A DNA stretch of 64,000 bases from Nannochloropsis salina CCMP1776 (Eukaryota; Sar; Eustigmatophyceae; Eustigmatales; Monodopsidaceae): the NCBI GenBank assembly GCA_004565275.1, contig SDOX01000005.1:842765-906764 (forward strand), written 5' to 3'. Shown piece by piece: positions 21,715-34,788 of this stretch (position 1 is its first letter; every line of letters starts with the position of its first letter). Below the pieces are notes generated by a model. It ran no database searches and was not told the origin of the DNA. It saw only the letters and a list, made by a program, of their open reading frames with translations. The position numbers and the translations under genes were made by a program.

Positions 21715-23185
21715 TGGTCGCATAGCATCAAACGTGCGTCTAACAGTACGCGCGTGAGCGATGCTTTAAAGTGCCACATTCCGCAGTCCCTCAAGGGTGT
21801 GGGGGCTGCAAATGTGTGCGCCTTAAGCACTTTATGTTTGTCGAAGAATGAATAGGAGACGCGAAACGTGACTGTTGTCCATCGACTTTTTATTACTTTG
21901 TATACAATAAACTCCTATAAGTGAGGACGTCTTTTCCAAAATCTACGACCGATATAGTCATTAAAATTAATGCTATGATATTACGCGTCGTTATACATAT
22001 TTAGGCTGGCGCTGCTGTCATAAGGGCTTTATGAGGCTCAAGAAATTGTTTTTGGTGAACCAAGGCGTAGTTTTTGCATGTAGCCTTTCCACACGTTGCT
22101 CCAAATACCGTCTATCGACGAGAGATGGAGCCAGGCAATTTCAGGGAGGCCCGACACGATGCCGAGGGTCATTCCCCACAAGGCAGAACCGGTATATCTT
22201 GTTCCCCTCAACGTAGATACACAGAAATACTAGGAGTAAGTGTCATGCTCAAAAATTAGCGAATCGATGCGGAGAGAGAGATCTTTAAGATATTCAACGC
22301 AAGTTCACCCAGCATAGACCCGGGCCCTGTCAGCGAAGTCGTGGGACACCGGAATGCATCCGAGATCTCCTTCCCGGCAAAACACAGCTCACTATGGGAA
22401 GCATCAAGCTGCAAGAAATGAAAGGGCGGGACCGAAAGGGGGGCATGACCGCGCATTATGCCATCAGACAGCTTGTTTTACATCTTGAATCGTCTGTCAT
22501 CAGAAGCCAACTTCTCTTTGCACCTCGCGAACGGCGCAATCCATGTGGGATTATCCGAAAAGCAAGGCGATCACTAGGGAAAGAAGTTCTAGCGCAACTT
22601 GTCCGTTGGTTTCAAGGTTTGGCGAATAGAGAGGATTCCCGCATCAAGCCCTGCGTGGTGGTGGACCCCGTACTACCAGGTTCGAAAGCCATCGAAGTCG
22701 TGAGAAAAGGGCACAATTTCCGCAAGAGAAACGCCCCTCTCTCGGAGGAGTATCGCACGGCTGCTCGAGGTAACACAGGATGCTGGTCGTAAACACAGGT
22801 GGACAAAACTTCTTACAGTACCTTAATAGCCATCAAGTAGCATTTCGTGATACATGAAAATGGTATGAGCCGTGTTCAGGTCACCTGTGATTGATCGTGT
22901 TCCAAACAATGTTTTATAATCAATCACGACTCCTAAAAAGATGAAGCCTCAAATTATTATTTCTGTTCGGGTTGTTGATAGGTTTTTGCTAATTTTTAGC
23001 TCTATCTATCTCTAGTCAAATATTTAGTCTTTGCCTACATTATACAGTGTAAGCATTTTGACCTTCTCGCATCAACCTATGGTACAATTTGTGTACATCG
23101 CCAACAAAAGTTATTTCTCGCCTTTAAAATCTCAGACTTGCCGTTTTGTCCGCCGCAAAGAATGGAAAGTCAGATTCGATCGAAC
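21715..23185. other. Intergenic region with a strand-ambiguous coding-like segment (22050-22800)
   Basis: About 1.5 kb lies between the plastid-type unknown (plus) and cystinosin (minus, convergent). From 22394 to 22792 the plus strand has a 132-codon frame ending GKEVLAQLVRWFQGLANRED... with balanced codons. The minus strand is also open in pieces here: FHFLQLDASHSELCFAGKEI at 22270-22456, and after a CTCCTAG acceptor either IYVEGNKIYRFCLVGNDP or RYTGSALWGMTLGIVSG at about 22130-22235. One of the strands probably carries a spliced gene or an old copy, but I cannot decide which. The ends of the region are AT-rich and empty. Confidence 0.3.
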
Positions 23186-24629
23186 TCATTTAGTCCATTT
23201 CGACGGCGTTACTGCAGTGGCAGACGTGGGATACAGAACGAAGTGCTGTATCATGAAAAGCAAGTCGAAAGCAATGGAAAATAAACCAAGATAAAACTTG
23301 AGAGCATTGCCGTTGATCCCTCCCCAGTCGTTTGTGACGGCACAATCCACCAGAAGTTGTAGGACAGAGAAGACACCGCCTGCGAATTAGAAATGGGCAT
23401 GTTGAATTTAGTGTAATCTATATTATGATCAGTCGCACTGTACCCAAACAACGCAGCAAAGACAAACTCAAGAATCATCAACAGACAAACAGTCCAACCT
23501 ATCTAAAAAACTCGCGAAGCGAAGCGGGCAATAATGCTACAGGATGACAGATGATGAGTTTATAACCATGAAGAATATCCCCACTGTCCAAACTAATACA
23601 TCAAAACGGGATATGGCTGTCATCACGAGCGGTGTAAAGCTTTACAAGAAGACGACGATCGACGTTAACTTTTCAACCCGTCATTATTTCCTGCGTACCT
23701 GTAAAGTCGCAAAGTACATTGTGAATCGACCATCCTACAGTGGACTTACGCCGATAATTTAAAAAGGCCTGGGGCACGCCTTTGATGACGCTTACAAATA
23801 GCTTCATAAAGGATATGGTATATAAATAAAGCAGCCAATCAGAGGGCCCATCTCCTCTCGCACTTACTACCACTAAAGCTACACAAGTAATGACCAGCAA
23901 TCCTGTCAGGACCATTAAGATAGGCCACGAGAGTCGCCGATAGATTCTTATGCCATCATAGTGAAGCATTTGGGCGACTGTCAAAGCAGTAAGAATTGTA
24001 GCATGACATGCGAAGACCACGTCTTGAATTGTCACCTTGTTCTCGTGTCCGTTATGTCGTTTTCTGTATGCTTCTTGAATCTGTGGGAGCAAGAAGAAGG
24101 AAAGCGCATATACGCTGTAAAAGAGAAACCCTAGGAGGTTGAGAAGCTCAAAGCCAAGAGACAGTCCTTCTGTATTCCGCTGCCTACAATTGAGAAAAAT
24201 TTGCGGGTAAAATGAAACTGTCCAGGCCAAAAAATAAATCCATCCTAATATATTTGAAACCGTGGCGTAGCCCTCGTTACGGAGCTCTTTGTTTTTCGGC
24301 AATGCTAGACCCATAACGATGCCTGCCATGATTAGCACAAGAAAGGCTACAACCTCTCTTGACGCCTTTTGGAGCATGCGAAGGCCGCGATCGTTTTGAC
24401 GTGGCACTTGAGCATTAGTGCAGTCAGCGCCTTCTTGAGTGTCACTGTGGTCGACTTGCTCATCGATTCTATTGTAAAGGTTAGTGGCAACTTCCACCCC
24501 ATCTCGTTTGCCATGGAGCAGCGGTACGTGCATGCCCTCGGTTTTTAAGCACCACGTATCAGTGCTGGGCCTTGCCTGACAATTGACACATATGGCGCCT
24601 GTTACAGATGAGTGGGAAAATATGAACAT
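23186..24629 (-). CDS. CTNS: Cystinosin-type lysosomal/vacuolar cystine transporter
   Basis: Proton-coupled cystine exporter of the lysosome or vacuole. The model is complement(23186..23379, 23699..24629), 374 residues; GTACGC donor and TTCGCAG acceptor agree in phase 1 and rebuild CDFTGGVFSVLQLLVD. Seven hydrophobic segments follow a roughly 95-residue polar N-terminus. Both PQ-loops are visible: WTVSFYPQIFLN...RQRNTEGLS in the first repeat and IKGVPQAFLNYRRKSTVGWS in the second. The last segment reads DWGGINGNALKFYLGLFSIA. There is no cleavable signal peptide at the chosen ATG (24629); a downstream Met (MHVPLLHGKR) is an alternative start. The usual C-terminal GYDQL signal is not present: it ends TPSKWTK. 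Confidence 0.92.
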
Positions 24630-25918
24630 CTCATTAAAAGGTCATGGCAGCCGGGCAACAATTCGTTCTCGCATTTGAGTTGGTTCAACTACACATAACG
24701 CTGGCATCAAAGTTATCATTGCAAATTGAGGGAGTCACTCAGTGCCGCAGCATATCCTGAAATGTTGGCTTGCTCGAAGTCGGAGCAGTACTAAATGCAA
24801 GCCGCAAGCAAACTTAGGGGCCAAAACGTGCCGAGCTCTGACCGAATGGTAGACTGAGAAACTTGAAAAAGCAATCAGACGGAGCGAGGCAGCGTTTGGG
24901 TCATCTCTGAAGGAGGATAAATAGTTTAGCCGACGCATGTTGATGTCTGATATGGGAGGGCAAACCTGCTTAGCCGAAAGCACGATTGACTGCCTGAGTG
25001 AATTTCATGGCTACTGTATTCAAGCTAGAACACCGGATGTGATGATTTAGGAGTACAACTTGTGGGAAGAATTGGCACGACTGCATTGGGCAACATGTAG
25101 AGAAAGCTGAGGATCGAAAAGAGGTGGTCTCGCTTCAACTATCTCGAGATTTTGGGAGTACCGAGTCCGAACAATGCATTTCAAGTGTATTCACGGTAAA
25201 ATTTAAAATTATGCGTACACGTGTGCATGCTGTGTGCAGTGGGTAGACATGCCCGGGCCACACCTTAGCAGACAGTGGTGGCGCGACAAGGATGGGCGAG
25301 GATGATGGCGACAGGAAGGGGGAGTCTAGTCAACCATTCGAAGTCGTCTACAAGGCACAAATCTCAGTGAAAGCAGTCATATTTTGCGTTCTAAGGCCGA
25401 CATTTTTAGGAGCCCGATCATTTGGGCAAAGAAAAAGACGATGCAAAGAAAAGCGTGACGACGAAAACCAAGGATACGTGGGGGATGGCAGCCACCGCGG
25501 CGGTCACCGCCTAGAGGGGCGTGCGGCATGCCTCCCGATACAGGAAGCAGTGCATACCGACTTGAGGAGGCGCGGGCGGCATAAAAGTACACTCTCAAGT
25601 TTGATTAACCGACTTACAAGCGTTGTAGGACATCTTTGAACCAATTTGATATGAAGATGCATGGTAGTCATTCAAATGGTGTGGAGTCGTGGGAATTTAT
25701 GCTGATGATATGTGATGTCGAGAAATTATTGAATTGAATACTTCGGCAAGGTTCCAGACTAGATAATATCTCGTGTATAGGCTCATAATATGGTTCTTAT
25801 CTACGCGTCTTCACGTGTCATCTGTACCAGGTTGGTCAGAGATTATTGAGCCCTGCACTTTGTATCCTCCTCTCCATGCCTGGGCAGTATCTCAGCACAG
25901 TAGGCATTTGTGAATGAA
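24630..25918. promoter_or_regulatory. Divergent intergenic region (cystinosin / RPC2)
   Basis: About 1.3 kb separates two divergent starts. A GC-rich island at about 25470-25590 and a purine-rich patch at 25290-25320 contain frames without recognisable content. No tRNA-like or other RNA-gene structure was seen. Confidence 0.3.
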
Positions 25919-28900
25919 ATGGCACCACCAAGCGCGGAAAATTGCAGCAGCGGGATTAAAGCTTCAAATATTAGTAATTTGGGATCAAACTTTTTTTTCA
26001 CGGAGCTAGCGGACCAGTTACAAGAAGATGTAAGTAAGCCTGTGACAGACGTTGCCGATAAGTGGAAGTTGCTGCCCCATTTTTTGCAGCTCCGGGGCCT
26101 GATGCGTCAACATATCGATTCCTTCGACTTTTTCGTCAACCGTGAGATTAAAGATATTGTGAACGCCGCATCCAATCGTGAATTGCGCTCAGAAGCTGAT
26201 CCTAAGTTTTGGCTGCGTTATACGGACGTGCACGTAGGTGAACCGTCCGTAGACGACGACGCTTACGTGAGCTCCCGGGTGACCCCCTTCCAGTGCCGCC
26301 TTCGAGACTGCACTTACTCGGCACCCATTACTGTGGATGTCCGATATACGAGGGGGAGACAGATAGTGGTGAAGCGCGGAGTCATGATCGGACGGATCCC
26401 TATTATGCTCCGGTCCTGCAAGTGCATCTTGGCTGGGAGAAGTGAGGCCGAGTTGGCCGAAAAAAAAGAATGCCCTTATGATCCAGGGGGCTACTTTATT
26501 GTAAAAGGCGTGGAAAGAGTAATACTGATGCAAGAGCAACTGAGCAAAAATCGCGTTATCATCGAAGAAGATAACAAGGGCAACGTCAGCGCCTCCATCA
26601 CGTCCTCAACGCACGACAGGAAAGGGCGCTCGAATATTTTTGTCAAAAATGGAACCAAAGTCTACCTGAAGAATAACTTGCTTGGGGACGATGTTCCAAT
26701 TGTTGTAGTGCTGAAGGCGATGGGAATGCAGTCAGATCAGGAGATCGTATGTATGGTCGGAGACTCTCCCGAAATGTTGGACGCGTTCGCTCCTTCGTTG
26801 GAAGAGCCTTATCATCTAGGAATTTGTACCCAAGCTCAAGCTCTTAGATATATTGGAGCCAAAATTCGGAACACTACACAGAACCGAGGACCGGGCCCGT
26901 CTGGTATGGGTTTCGCGTTCTACCGACGGGCCAGCTCTCCGGAGGAGGAAGCTCGGGAAGTGCTTGCGTCGGTAATTCTTAATCATGTGCCAGTCATAAA
27001 CTTTGACTTTCGAACCAAATGCATTTTTGTGTGCCACGTCATCAGGCGCGTGCTTCTTACGCACAGGGACCGCAGCCAACTCGACGATAAGGACTACTAC
27101 GGGAACAAGAGACTGGAGCTGGCTGGGCAACTGCTTTCGCTCCTTTTTGAGGATCTTTTCAAGCGCTTGAATGTGCAACTGAAGAAACAGGCAGATCAGG
27201 GCCTGAGCAAGCCAAATCGGACGCAAAGTTTCGACGTGATTAAATGCATCCGGACAGATACGATCACGAATGGTTTTATTCAAGCCATCGCAACTGGAAA
27301 TTGGAAGCTTCAGCGTTTCCGAATGGATCGACAAGGTGTAACGCAAGTTTTAACACGGCTTTCGTACATTTCGTGTTTGGGTATGATGACACGAATCAAT
27401 TCTCAGTTTGAGAAGACACGAAAAGTCTCAGGTCCTCGCTCCCTTCAACCTTCTCAATGGGGCATGATCTGTCCGGCAGACACGCCTGAGGGCGAGGCAT
27501 GCGGTCTGGTGAAAAACTTGGCCTTGCTCGCTCATGTCACGACTGACGAAGAGAGCGAGCCCATCCGTAAACTATGCTTCGATCTTGGGATCGAGGATGT
27601 GACGCTTTTGAGCGGGGCGGAGATAAACGCCTCAAGCAATTACCTCGTTTTTTTGAACGGACTCATCGTTGGATGCCATTCAAGACCCTTGCGATTTGTC
27701 CGCCTGTTACGTCTGTTGCGCAGGAAAGGGTTGGTAGCCGAGTTTGTGTCCGTGTGTCTACATGAAGTTCAGCGTGCAATTTACATTGCCACAGACGGTG
27801 GCAGGGTCTGTCGCCCTCTTTTGGTTTGTGAAAAGGGCGTGCCCCGTCTTACAAACATGATGATGCGCCAGCTCTCATCAGGCCTTCTGACTTTGGCAGA
27901 GCTCATTCGATGCGGTGTTGTGGAGTACGTGGACGTGAACGAGGAAAATAATTGTTTAATAGCTCTTGCTCAGACACAACTGACAGTCAAGCACACACAC
28001 ATGGAGATCGATCCTTTGACTGTGCTTGGCGTAGTAGCTGGGTTGATACCTTACCCACATCATAACCAGTCTCCGCGAAATACGTACCAGTGTGCCATGG
28101 GAAAACAAGCGATGGGCACAGTCGCGCTCAATCAGTACGAACGTTTAGACTCGCTTCTGTACGCTATGGTATATCCACAAAAACCCTTGGTGACCACGCG
28201 CACGTTGGATCTTGTAAATTTTAATGAACTTCCAGGCGGTCAAAATGCCATCGTGGCAGTCATGTCTTACTCTGGCTACGACATAGAGGATGCCGTTGTG
28301 CTCAACAAAGCTAGTCTGGACCGCGGTTTCGGTCGATGTCTCATACTTCGCAAGCATCAGACATCTCTTCGTAAGTATGCTAATGGTGCAGCCGACAACC
28401 TTAGAGGCCCACCCGAGGATACGGCAGCGGCATGTTCGGGGATGGGTGGGGAACCAAGCGCGGCACAATCAAATTCAGCTGGAGCATATTCAATTCGACG
28501 GGATCCACGATTACGACGCTTTGAGGCGTTGGATAAGGATGGAATCTGCCAGGTGGGAGAGCGGCTCGAAAATGGATCAGTTATGATCAATAAGGAGTCG
28601 CCAATATCTGTGGCAGATTTGAACATGGGAAGTGGAGCAGATCCGACGCCTTTTAAACCCACTCCACTTTCGTACAAAGGTCCCGCCCCGAGCCACGTGG
28701 ATCAGGTTCTAATTACTTCAAACGAAGGAGGGGACTTGCTTGTGAAGGTCAGTGTGCGACAGTGTCGACGACCGGAAGTTGGCGACAAATTTTCCAGTCG
28801 ACACGGCCAAAAGGGTGTTTGTGGAATAATTGTAGCACAAGAAGACATGCCATTTAACGATGTCGGAATATGTCCGGATCTTATCATGAATCCACACGGC

Positions 28901-29512
28901 TTTCCCTCCCGGATGACCGTTGGGAAACTTATCGAATTCGTGGCGGGTAAGGCAAGCGTTATGATCGGACGGCAGGCATATGGGACAGCGTTTGGGGAAG
29001 ACTTTGGAAGCGCTGATCGGGTTGTGGCTTGCTCTGGCGCTTTGGTTGAAAATGGCTTCAGTTATGTTGGCAAAGAGATCATCACGAGTGGCACAAGTGG
29101 GGAACCGCTACTCACATATATATTTCAAGGGCCCGTTTTTTATCAAAAACTCAAACATATGGTGATGGACAAGATGCATGCTCGCGCACGCGGCCCCAGG
29201 GCAGTGCTGACGCGACAGCCTACGGAGGGACGGTCACGGGACGGGGGGTTGCGGCTCGGAGAAATGGAGCGTGATTGTTTAATCGGGTATGGAGCTTCTT
29301 CATTACTCACTGAGCGGCTCATGATTTCTTCCGATGCTTTCACTGCCACGGTTTGCGAAAGATGTGGCTTATTGGGGTACGCTGGGTGGTGTCAAAGCTG
29401 TAGGTCGTCAGAAAGAATGGCCGACATTCGTCTCCCCTACGCCTGCAAGCTTCTTTTTCAGGAACTCCAGAGCATGAATGTCATCCCAAAATTAAAGCTC
29501 ATGGAGTTTTAA
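25919..29512 (+). CDS. RPC2: DNA-directed RNA polymerase III subunit RPC2
   Basis: Second-largest subunit of RNA polymerase III, which makes tRNA and 5S rRNA; it forms the beta-like half of the active centre. Single exon, 1197 residues from ATG 25919 (open upstream only to a GTG). The subunit is Pol III-type: the N-terminus [20 protein letters not shown] and the length near 1130-1200 fit RPC2. Core motifs: [59 protein letters not shown] (hybrid binding) and [17 protein letters not shown]. The C-terminal zinc site is [17 protein letters not shown] low-complexity insert of about 45 residues (about 826-870, rich in Ala, Gly, Ser) lengthens the protein compared with the human one. Convergent with AP-4 sigma. 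Confidence 0.96.
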   Translation: MAPPSAENCSSGIKASNISNLGSNFFFTELADQLQEDVSKPVTDVADKWKLLPHFLQLRGLMRQHIDSFDFFVNREIKDIVNAASNRELRSEADPKFWLRYTDVHVGEPSVDDDAYVSSRVTPFQCRLRDCTYSAPITVDVRYTRGRQIVVKRGVMIGRIPIMLRSCKCILAGRSEAELAEKKECPYDPGGYFIVKGVERVILMQEQLSKNRVIIEEDNKGNVSASITSSTHDRKGRSNIFVKNGTKVYLKNNLLGDDVPIVVVLKAMGMQSDQEIVCMVGDSPEMLDAFAPSLEEPYHLGICTQAQALRYIGAKIRNTTQNRGPGPSGMGFAFYRRASSPEEEAREVLASVILNHVPVINFDFRTKCIFVCHVIRRVLLTHRDRSQLDDKDYYGNKRLELAGQLLSLLFEDLFKRLNVQLKKQADQGLSKPNRTQSFDVIKCIRTDTITNGFIQAIATGNWKLQRFRMDRQGVTQVLTRLSYISCLGMMTRINSQFEKTRKVSGPRSLQPSQWGMICPADTPEGEACGLVKNLALLAHVTTDEESEPIRKLCFDLGIEDVTLLSGAEINASSNYLVFLNGLIVGCHSRPLRFVRLLRLLRRKGLVAEFVSVCLHEVQRAIYIATDGGRVCRPLLVCEKGVPRLTNMMMRQLSSGLLTLAELIRCGVVEYVDVNEENNCLIALAQTQLTVKHTHMEIDPLTVLGVVAGLIPYPHHNQSPRNTYQCAMGKQAMGTVALNQYERLDSLLYAMVYPQKPLVTTRTLDLVNFNELPGGQNAIVAVMSYSGYDIEDAVVLNKASLDRGFGRCLILRKHQTSLRKYANGAADNLRGPPEDTAAACSGMGGEPSAAQSNSAGAYSIRRDPRLRRFEALDKDGICQVGERLENGSVMINKESPISVADLNMGSGADPTPFKPTPLSYKGPAPSHVDQVLITSNEGGDLLVKVSVRQCRRPEVGDKFSSRHGQKGVCGIIVAQEDMPFNDVGICPDLIMNPHGFPSRMTVGKLIEFVAGKASVMIGRQAYGTAFGEDFGSADRVVACSGALVENGFSYVGKEIITSGTSGEPLLTYIFQGPVFYQKLKHMVMDKMHARARGPRAVLTRQPTEGRSRDGGLRLGEMERDCLIGYGASSLLTERLMISSDAFTATVCERCGLLGYAGWCQSCRSSERMADIRLPYACKLLFQELQSMNVIPKLKLMEF

Positions 29513-29732
29513 AGTATGCGTTAACGCGTGGGCTGCGGGTCTGCTTGCCATTTAATCCAAAACAATCGAGTAAAGTTGCTGGAAAAATGCCGAGAAGAAT
29601 TTTCCAAAAACAAAGCCACCGTTTACGGGTTCTGTGATTTTTACATTTTTATTTGAAACAAATTGCTTGAAGTTTGGGCAGGTGCGCTTAGTCACCTATT
29701 ATCGCATCCTCCGTTTTCTCCATACGAAGGCC

Positions 29733-30239
29733 CTATCCTCTCCTCGAAAAGATCGACTCCTCACTTGCGCTTGCTTTTTCCATAAGGTGTATTGGTTTTA
29801 AGATATTTGTCTTGTTGGCGTCCACTATGTGTCCATTAACTACCATTTCGTCAACAATGAAATGTGCCTTCTCCAAGTTGAACATTATGTCCAGCTCGCA
29901 GACGCTTTCAAAGTACTTGTCTAAAGTCTCCACCAAGGCATGGATAAATTCCAAGATGGCCAACTCATTCTCGCACCCACCATTTGTACTTACGCTGTGG
30001 ACACTTCCCATGGCATCATCTCCTTCTACACCCACAATGAAAAATAGCGACGCATACCGTCGGTAAATGACTTTATGCCCCCGGTATTCAATAAACTGAC
30101 ATTGAAGCTCAGAGCGGGACAAGCACTTTCGGATGATCTCTGCTTCCAGGGCGACACGCTCGGGAATGCTCATCCATGTATAGTAGCTAGAAAGCCTTGT
30201 TTGGCCCTGTTTGTTGACGAACAATATGAATCTAATCAT
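29733..30239 (-). CDS. AP4S1: AP-4 adaptor complex sigma subunit
   Basis: Small subunit of a clathrin-independent adaptor complex at the trans-Golgi network. It has 168 residues in one exon, starting [20 protein letters not shown], the standard sigma N-terminus. AP-4 rather than AP-1 or AP-2 is suggested by [33 protein letters not shown] and [21 protein letters not shown] loop of about 13 extra residues ([13 protein letters not shown]) interrupts the strand before ENEL. The C-terminal extension [15 protein letters not shown] is longer than usual. The gene is convergent with RPC2, with about 220 bases between stops. Confidence 0.88.
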   Translation of the reverse strand: MIRFILFVNKQGQTRLSSYYTWMSIPERVALEAEIIRKCLSRSELQCQFIEYRGHKVIYRRYASLFFIVGVEGDDAMGSVHSVSTNGGCENELAILEFIHALVETLDKYFESVCELDIMFNLEKAHFIVDEMVVNGHIVDANKTNILKPIHLMEKASASEESIFSRRG

Positions 30240-32383
30240 AGCTTATGCCAGCTCAAGGCGAATTTCTGCGGGGAGGGATGTTTGCAGTGCCGTAAAGAGG
30301 ATAAAGACGTTAGTCTGTGCTGTCAAGGGCCAAGAATCCGGATTGATGAGTACTTCCTTAATTTTGTTCCGTTTCGTACACTGTGTGAGAAATAGGTCGG
30401 CTAATTGCATAAGCTATTATAAAAAGAAAATGGTAGGCTTGTTCATCCTGCTCGGGGCCGGAGGGATCCGGGTATCTTGATTACCTTCGGCACGAGTTCG
30501 CCACTGGAATCCCCCTTCAACCGTCCTGTGGCTAGGCAAGTACCAAGAGAGAATTTAGTCCTGCACTGGGCAGCAGCACAAGTATAAGAATTCTTATCTA
30601 TTATCTTGATAAGGGTCTAATTGCTGCAGGGCAAAATCGATGGCGGAACGCCCTGCTTCTCGCCACCCCTGTCAAACGGCTTCGCACGTCACCTTATTTA
30701 CCCGGACGATGGCACAAAACAAAAACGGACACGAATGGTATGCTTTTCGAAATGGCTTTATCACAGTTTGCATGCCGATGCTAGCAATTGACAGTAATAA
30801 AATATCACTGGACTGGGCTCGGCGGTGCACTTTACAAGTTCGTTTTTATATGTCCTTGCCTCTTCCTTTCATTCAAGCCCAAAGATCACTCTTATGATAG
30901 AAATTATGCATTGAGTTGGTCGGAAAAAAAGGATGTATTGACGGATGAAGTAAAAGTTTGTCAAGGTCGTGCTCGGAAACGTTCCTGTCTGTCGCAGATT
31001 AAAGACTACACTTGAAGGGACATTGAAAACCGAGTCGTCTCACCACCTGAAAGTGCCTTTCCCCGTTTATTTGTTTATCAAGGCGCCCCAACTCTATTAA
31101 AATAATCAAATCCAGGCAATTGGAAGACGACTCAGCGCTAAATCATGATTGATGAAGAATCTAGAAGATTGTATTCGATACATTGGCAAGAATAATTCAT
31201 GAAGGACCTTTTTGAGGTGATGGAATTTTCTCATTCTGTCAAGCTATTGGGCAGGGAAGTCAAAACTTTAGAGATTCAGAGTCAGAAATTCAGCGCACAA
31301 CATGAACAGCGAGCTATATTAAGGTGCCTTTGTTTTCGGGTTAAGTCTTGGGCTTTACATTTGGGGACATCTTTACCGTTCACCTGCGTCCGGTATTGGA
31401 TTTTTACATACACACTTACATCCAGGATTAATCCCATATTTAAATGAAGCTGTTGATCTGTGCTATATCGTGCCATTCAACGTACGAGAAGGCAACACCC
31501 AAATACTTTGTCACTCACCTGTACATTTCTACTTGCGCACCTCACCCTATACACACACATGAATATTGGGATTAGACCTGTTGCCTCAGGTGTGACGAAA
31601 CTTGGACAAGTGGTGTATTAGTTTTTCAGTTTGAAGTTATGTACATAGGTCATTCCGCACTTTTAACATGAAGTAGAATGGTCGGAAATTTCTTGCGGAG
31701 CTTAAATTTGAGCCCTCCTCGCTGAATATTGTTCGTGTTGTAAGAACAGATATCACTTCATGTCCCCACCTCGCGATAGTATTTGCCGCGCAGCGTGGTT
31801 GTAGAAAAATAAGTGCCGCTTTCCATCCAAATTACCTGCGCCTTCAAAGAGAATGCTGATAAAGGATCTCAACGATGGTAATATAATTTAAAATTCTGAT
31901 TACACTGCACATCTGCAACGGCACAATAATACTATATGCTGAAGAAAATGTTGAGGGGAACGCGTATGTCGAAATGGAATCTTTCTGCGAGATGATTGGT
32001 GAAAAAGCGAGATGATTGGTGAAAAAACATTGCTGCATTTCAAATGGTATGCCTTGAAGTTTATCGTAGGCTATGCACTTGAGAAACATGAAAGTAAGCA
32101 ACATTGCTTTCAAATTCAAGACAACGCCACATGATATGGAACAAAAAATAGATATGAAGATGAAATCATGCGCTGTCTACATTATAGCCTTCGTTCTTTG
32201 TCGTTACACTTTCACGCCGTTTATGATAAAAACAAGGCGGTAGAGGATGATTTCCCGCCCAGGCAACAGGGTAGGAAGTGCGGCAAGTATATATTACCAG
32301 CATGGAAGAGTGATTGACATTACTTGTGAAATCGATGCTGAGGTATTTGTACCGAAGCTTTCCTTTTAAAGCACATCTGGGCT
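30240..32383. other. Long AT-rich intergenic region
   Basis: About 2.1 kb lies between the AP-4 sigma start (minus) and the TMEM184-like stop (minus). Many short frames exist on both strands with no family resemblance and no coherent splicing. A 20-base direct tandem duplication is at 31987-32026. I see no RNA gene. Confidence 0.35.
31987..32026. repeat. 20-base perfect tandem duplication
   Basis: The unit GCGAGATGATTGGTGAAAAA occurs twice without change (31987-32006 and 32007-32026). It is a recent local duplication in noncoding AT-rich DNA. Confidence 0.85.
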
Positions 32384-33430
32384 TCATGTGGACATCTCTA
32401 TACCGATTGCAGCATCACTTGCTGTTGACAAAGCGGAACTGCCTTTATCCTGCATGGAAGGCAAATCGCCACCAAGTACATTTGAAAACGTATACACTTC
32501 CTCGAGGAATTGCCAAAAGGATATAGTCATCGAGCAAAAAGACTGAGTACTGTAACTTTGAAAAATTCGAGGCTTCAGAAATTGTCTCACTACTATCAGA
32601 TACAAAATACTTTCGAAAGATACTACAAGCGAGTATATTGCCAGGGCTGCGCGAGTGCTTCTTTCCACGTAATGTGGATCACGGGCCGAAAATATCATCG
32701 CAATCACAAAATCTTGCATCGTGATAAGCAAAATAAAACCTTTGACGACCATGAATGCCGCAACGGGATTGAAAGCTGGCCAAATCTGTTGACGGAGGAG
32801 GTGATACGTACGTCCTATCGTCATAACGGCATAAACCAGGACCAGCAGACTCAAGATTCTAAATCCGCGTTCCCCAATTGATGCAAGCACTCCATGGCCC
32901 AAGCGGTCGCATATCGAACTGGCAGCCAAGAGGATCGGTCGAGAAATCATAACCTGCTTGACAGAGAGCTGTAGAAACGTGTAAATGCGTTGCGCGCTTT
33001 CAAATTGTAGCGAGATGCAAAGGCAGGCCGAAAATTTGAGTTTGACGCTTCTTATTCCACTAACTTGAGCAACAATCCCATTGACAGTTACATCATCTTC
33101 CACTTTGGGCAAGGCGGCGGCCAAACGGGTGACCACACGACTCTCACCCCCCGCGCCAAGGACAACGAGGCCGAAAAAACAATACAGGGCGTAGCCGTCC
33201 ACGATAGCCATGAACACGTCCCACACAGGTTTGCCAGACGTCACATACGCTGTCAAGAGGATGAAAAAGCTGTACGTGGGCGCTAAGTTGAAGAGCCGCG
33301 CAGCATTTCTTTGTAACGGTAAAACGTAGCAACGTGTCGCGTGTTCTTTCTGTATAAAAAGCACCAAAAACACGGCAAGGATCCCAAAAACGATGTTTAG
33401 AGCGCTCACTCCACCTGTTCCACGATACAT
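32384..33430 (-). CDS. TMEM184 / OST-alpha-type seven-pass membrane protein
   Basis: Organic solute transporter alpha/TMEM184 (DUF300) family; function in algae is unknown, probably membrane transport or trafficking. Features: a Trp/Val-rich first helix, LFNLAPTYSFFILLTAYV (family 'P-Y' motif), DGYALYCFFGLVVL (family EaYaxYxF), VKQVMISRPILLAA and NPVAAFMVVKGFILLITMQD. The unspliced frame includes a 32-codon block (32969-33064) bounded by CAA|GTTAGT and CTACAG; removing it restores the spacing usual in the family, so it is probably a 96-base in-frame intron, giving 316 residues. The first ATG in the frame is at 33430; codons upstream are open, so an earlier exon is possible. The C-terminus is polar and Ser-rich. 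Confidence 0.8.
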   Translation of the reverse strand: MYRGTGGVSALNIVFGILAVFLVLFIQKEHATRCYVLPLQRNAARLFNLAPTYSFFILLTAYVTSGKPVWDVFMAIVDGYALYCFFGLVVLGAGGESRVVTRLAAALPKVEDDVTVNGIVAQVSGIRSVKLKFSACLCISLQFESAQRIYTFLQLSVKQVMISRPILLAASSICDRLGHGVLASIGERGFRILSLLVLVYAVMTIGRTYHLLRQQIWPAFNPVAAFMVVKGFILLITMQDFVIAMIFSARDPHYVERSTRAALAIYSLVVSFESILYLIVVRQFLKPRIFQSYSTQSFCSMTISFWQFLEEVYTFSNVLGGDLPSMQDKGSSALSTASDAAIGIEMST

Positions 33431-34788
33431 CTCGGATGCGAGGCGCTCAATTAGATCTATCGAGATCAATACTCTTTGGAGTGCAGTAGGTCAGGTGGAT
33501 GACAAATCGGTGTTATCCGCCCAGATGATTCGCTTGCAGGTAGCTTATCGGGTTAAATTACAAGCTAATTCACTTGTAAGACCTAGTTGGGTCAAACGAA
33601 ACAGGTTTGATGACGTAGGGCATGAGGTAGTAGCCCAAACCCAAGTCCCTTCAGGTCTGAGGTCTTCTGCCGTATCACTGTGTAGGACGCCGAATCATTA
33701 GCGCGATATTGTGTACAAGTACCAGAATCGGGTGAGTACCTTTATGCCTAATAAGCAAATGCTGTCAGATCCCTCTGCCGGTGTCGCATGAAGTGTCTCA
33801 GACTCATACAACCTTACTTTCTGGTGCACGACCCAGCGGTACAGGCGGGGGCATCGTGCCGTTGGGCCCTCAGCCGGGCTCGCTGAAGATCGCCTGCTCG
33901 CGGATATTATTAGTAGGAATGTGTCATGCAGACTACAGGAACCACGCTGAAACGGTGACCATCACCGCCATCTAGGTTCTGCAAAGAGCTGCGGGGACCA
34001 ACTGTGCGCGACCAGCGGTAGTATCATCCCTATTGAAAATAACTTACAGGAAATTTATATAGACGTTCCGCGACCGAGGCTCGCTATGATTCGTGAGGAG
34101 CGTGCTCTGCAGAGCAGCGCAGCGCTGTAATATTTTTTTTAATGAAAGTCCTGTTAACAAATGATTGTTCAAGGAAGAAATTCTAAACGTAGGACGTCAT
34201 CCAGTCAGTCTGAGGTACAGCTCAGTATCATGTGAGAACAGTTTTACTTGGCATACGGAACAGGACATGGAAATGCCTATTTCAGGCAAGCACGACAACC
34301 AGCTTCCGAAGCTCAACTCGCATTTTGTCACAACAAATTGGATTGAGCACGACTCCATGAACGAGTGCGATCTCAATAGGTCTCTCTCCGGGTGTAATGA
34401 ATTGTCTTGCAGCCAGGGCCGTCACTCCTACTAATATATGTCACTTATGAATGGCGGTCAATGAATCGAGGGTCAGGCATGACTCATGCATGAGACTGCG
34501 TCCGCCCCGCAGAAGATGGTCTGTCCAAACTGAAGAAGCTAGAAATGGTACCTACGGCAAGGGGGGGAATACGGGCGTCCCTTCCCGGGCCTTGGCAAAA
34601 ACGCATTTTAGAGTGTCAAAAATGCACTTTCCGATCACAAATCGGGCGCCAACTTATTTCGTCAGGCCACCCCTACTACCTCAAGCGTCGCTCATGAATG
34701 AAATCTTTCCAGTAAATACTGATTCTCATGGTGACCCCTTGTGGGGGTTACGGTCCTGCTTGCAGCCTATTATGAAGTAGCGGGCTAA
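33431..34788. other. Intergenic region with no supportable gene
   Basis: About 1.35 kb. Several frames of 60-109 codons appear on the plus strand (33393-33701, 33781-33975, 34165-34434, 34451-34780), but none shows a family motif. The first overlaps the TMEM184-like gene antisense. Nothing firm is visible. Confidence 0.3.
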
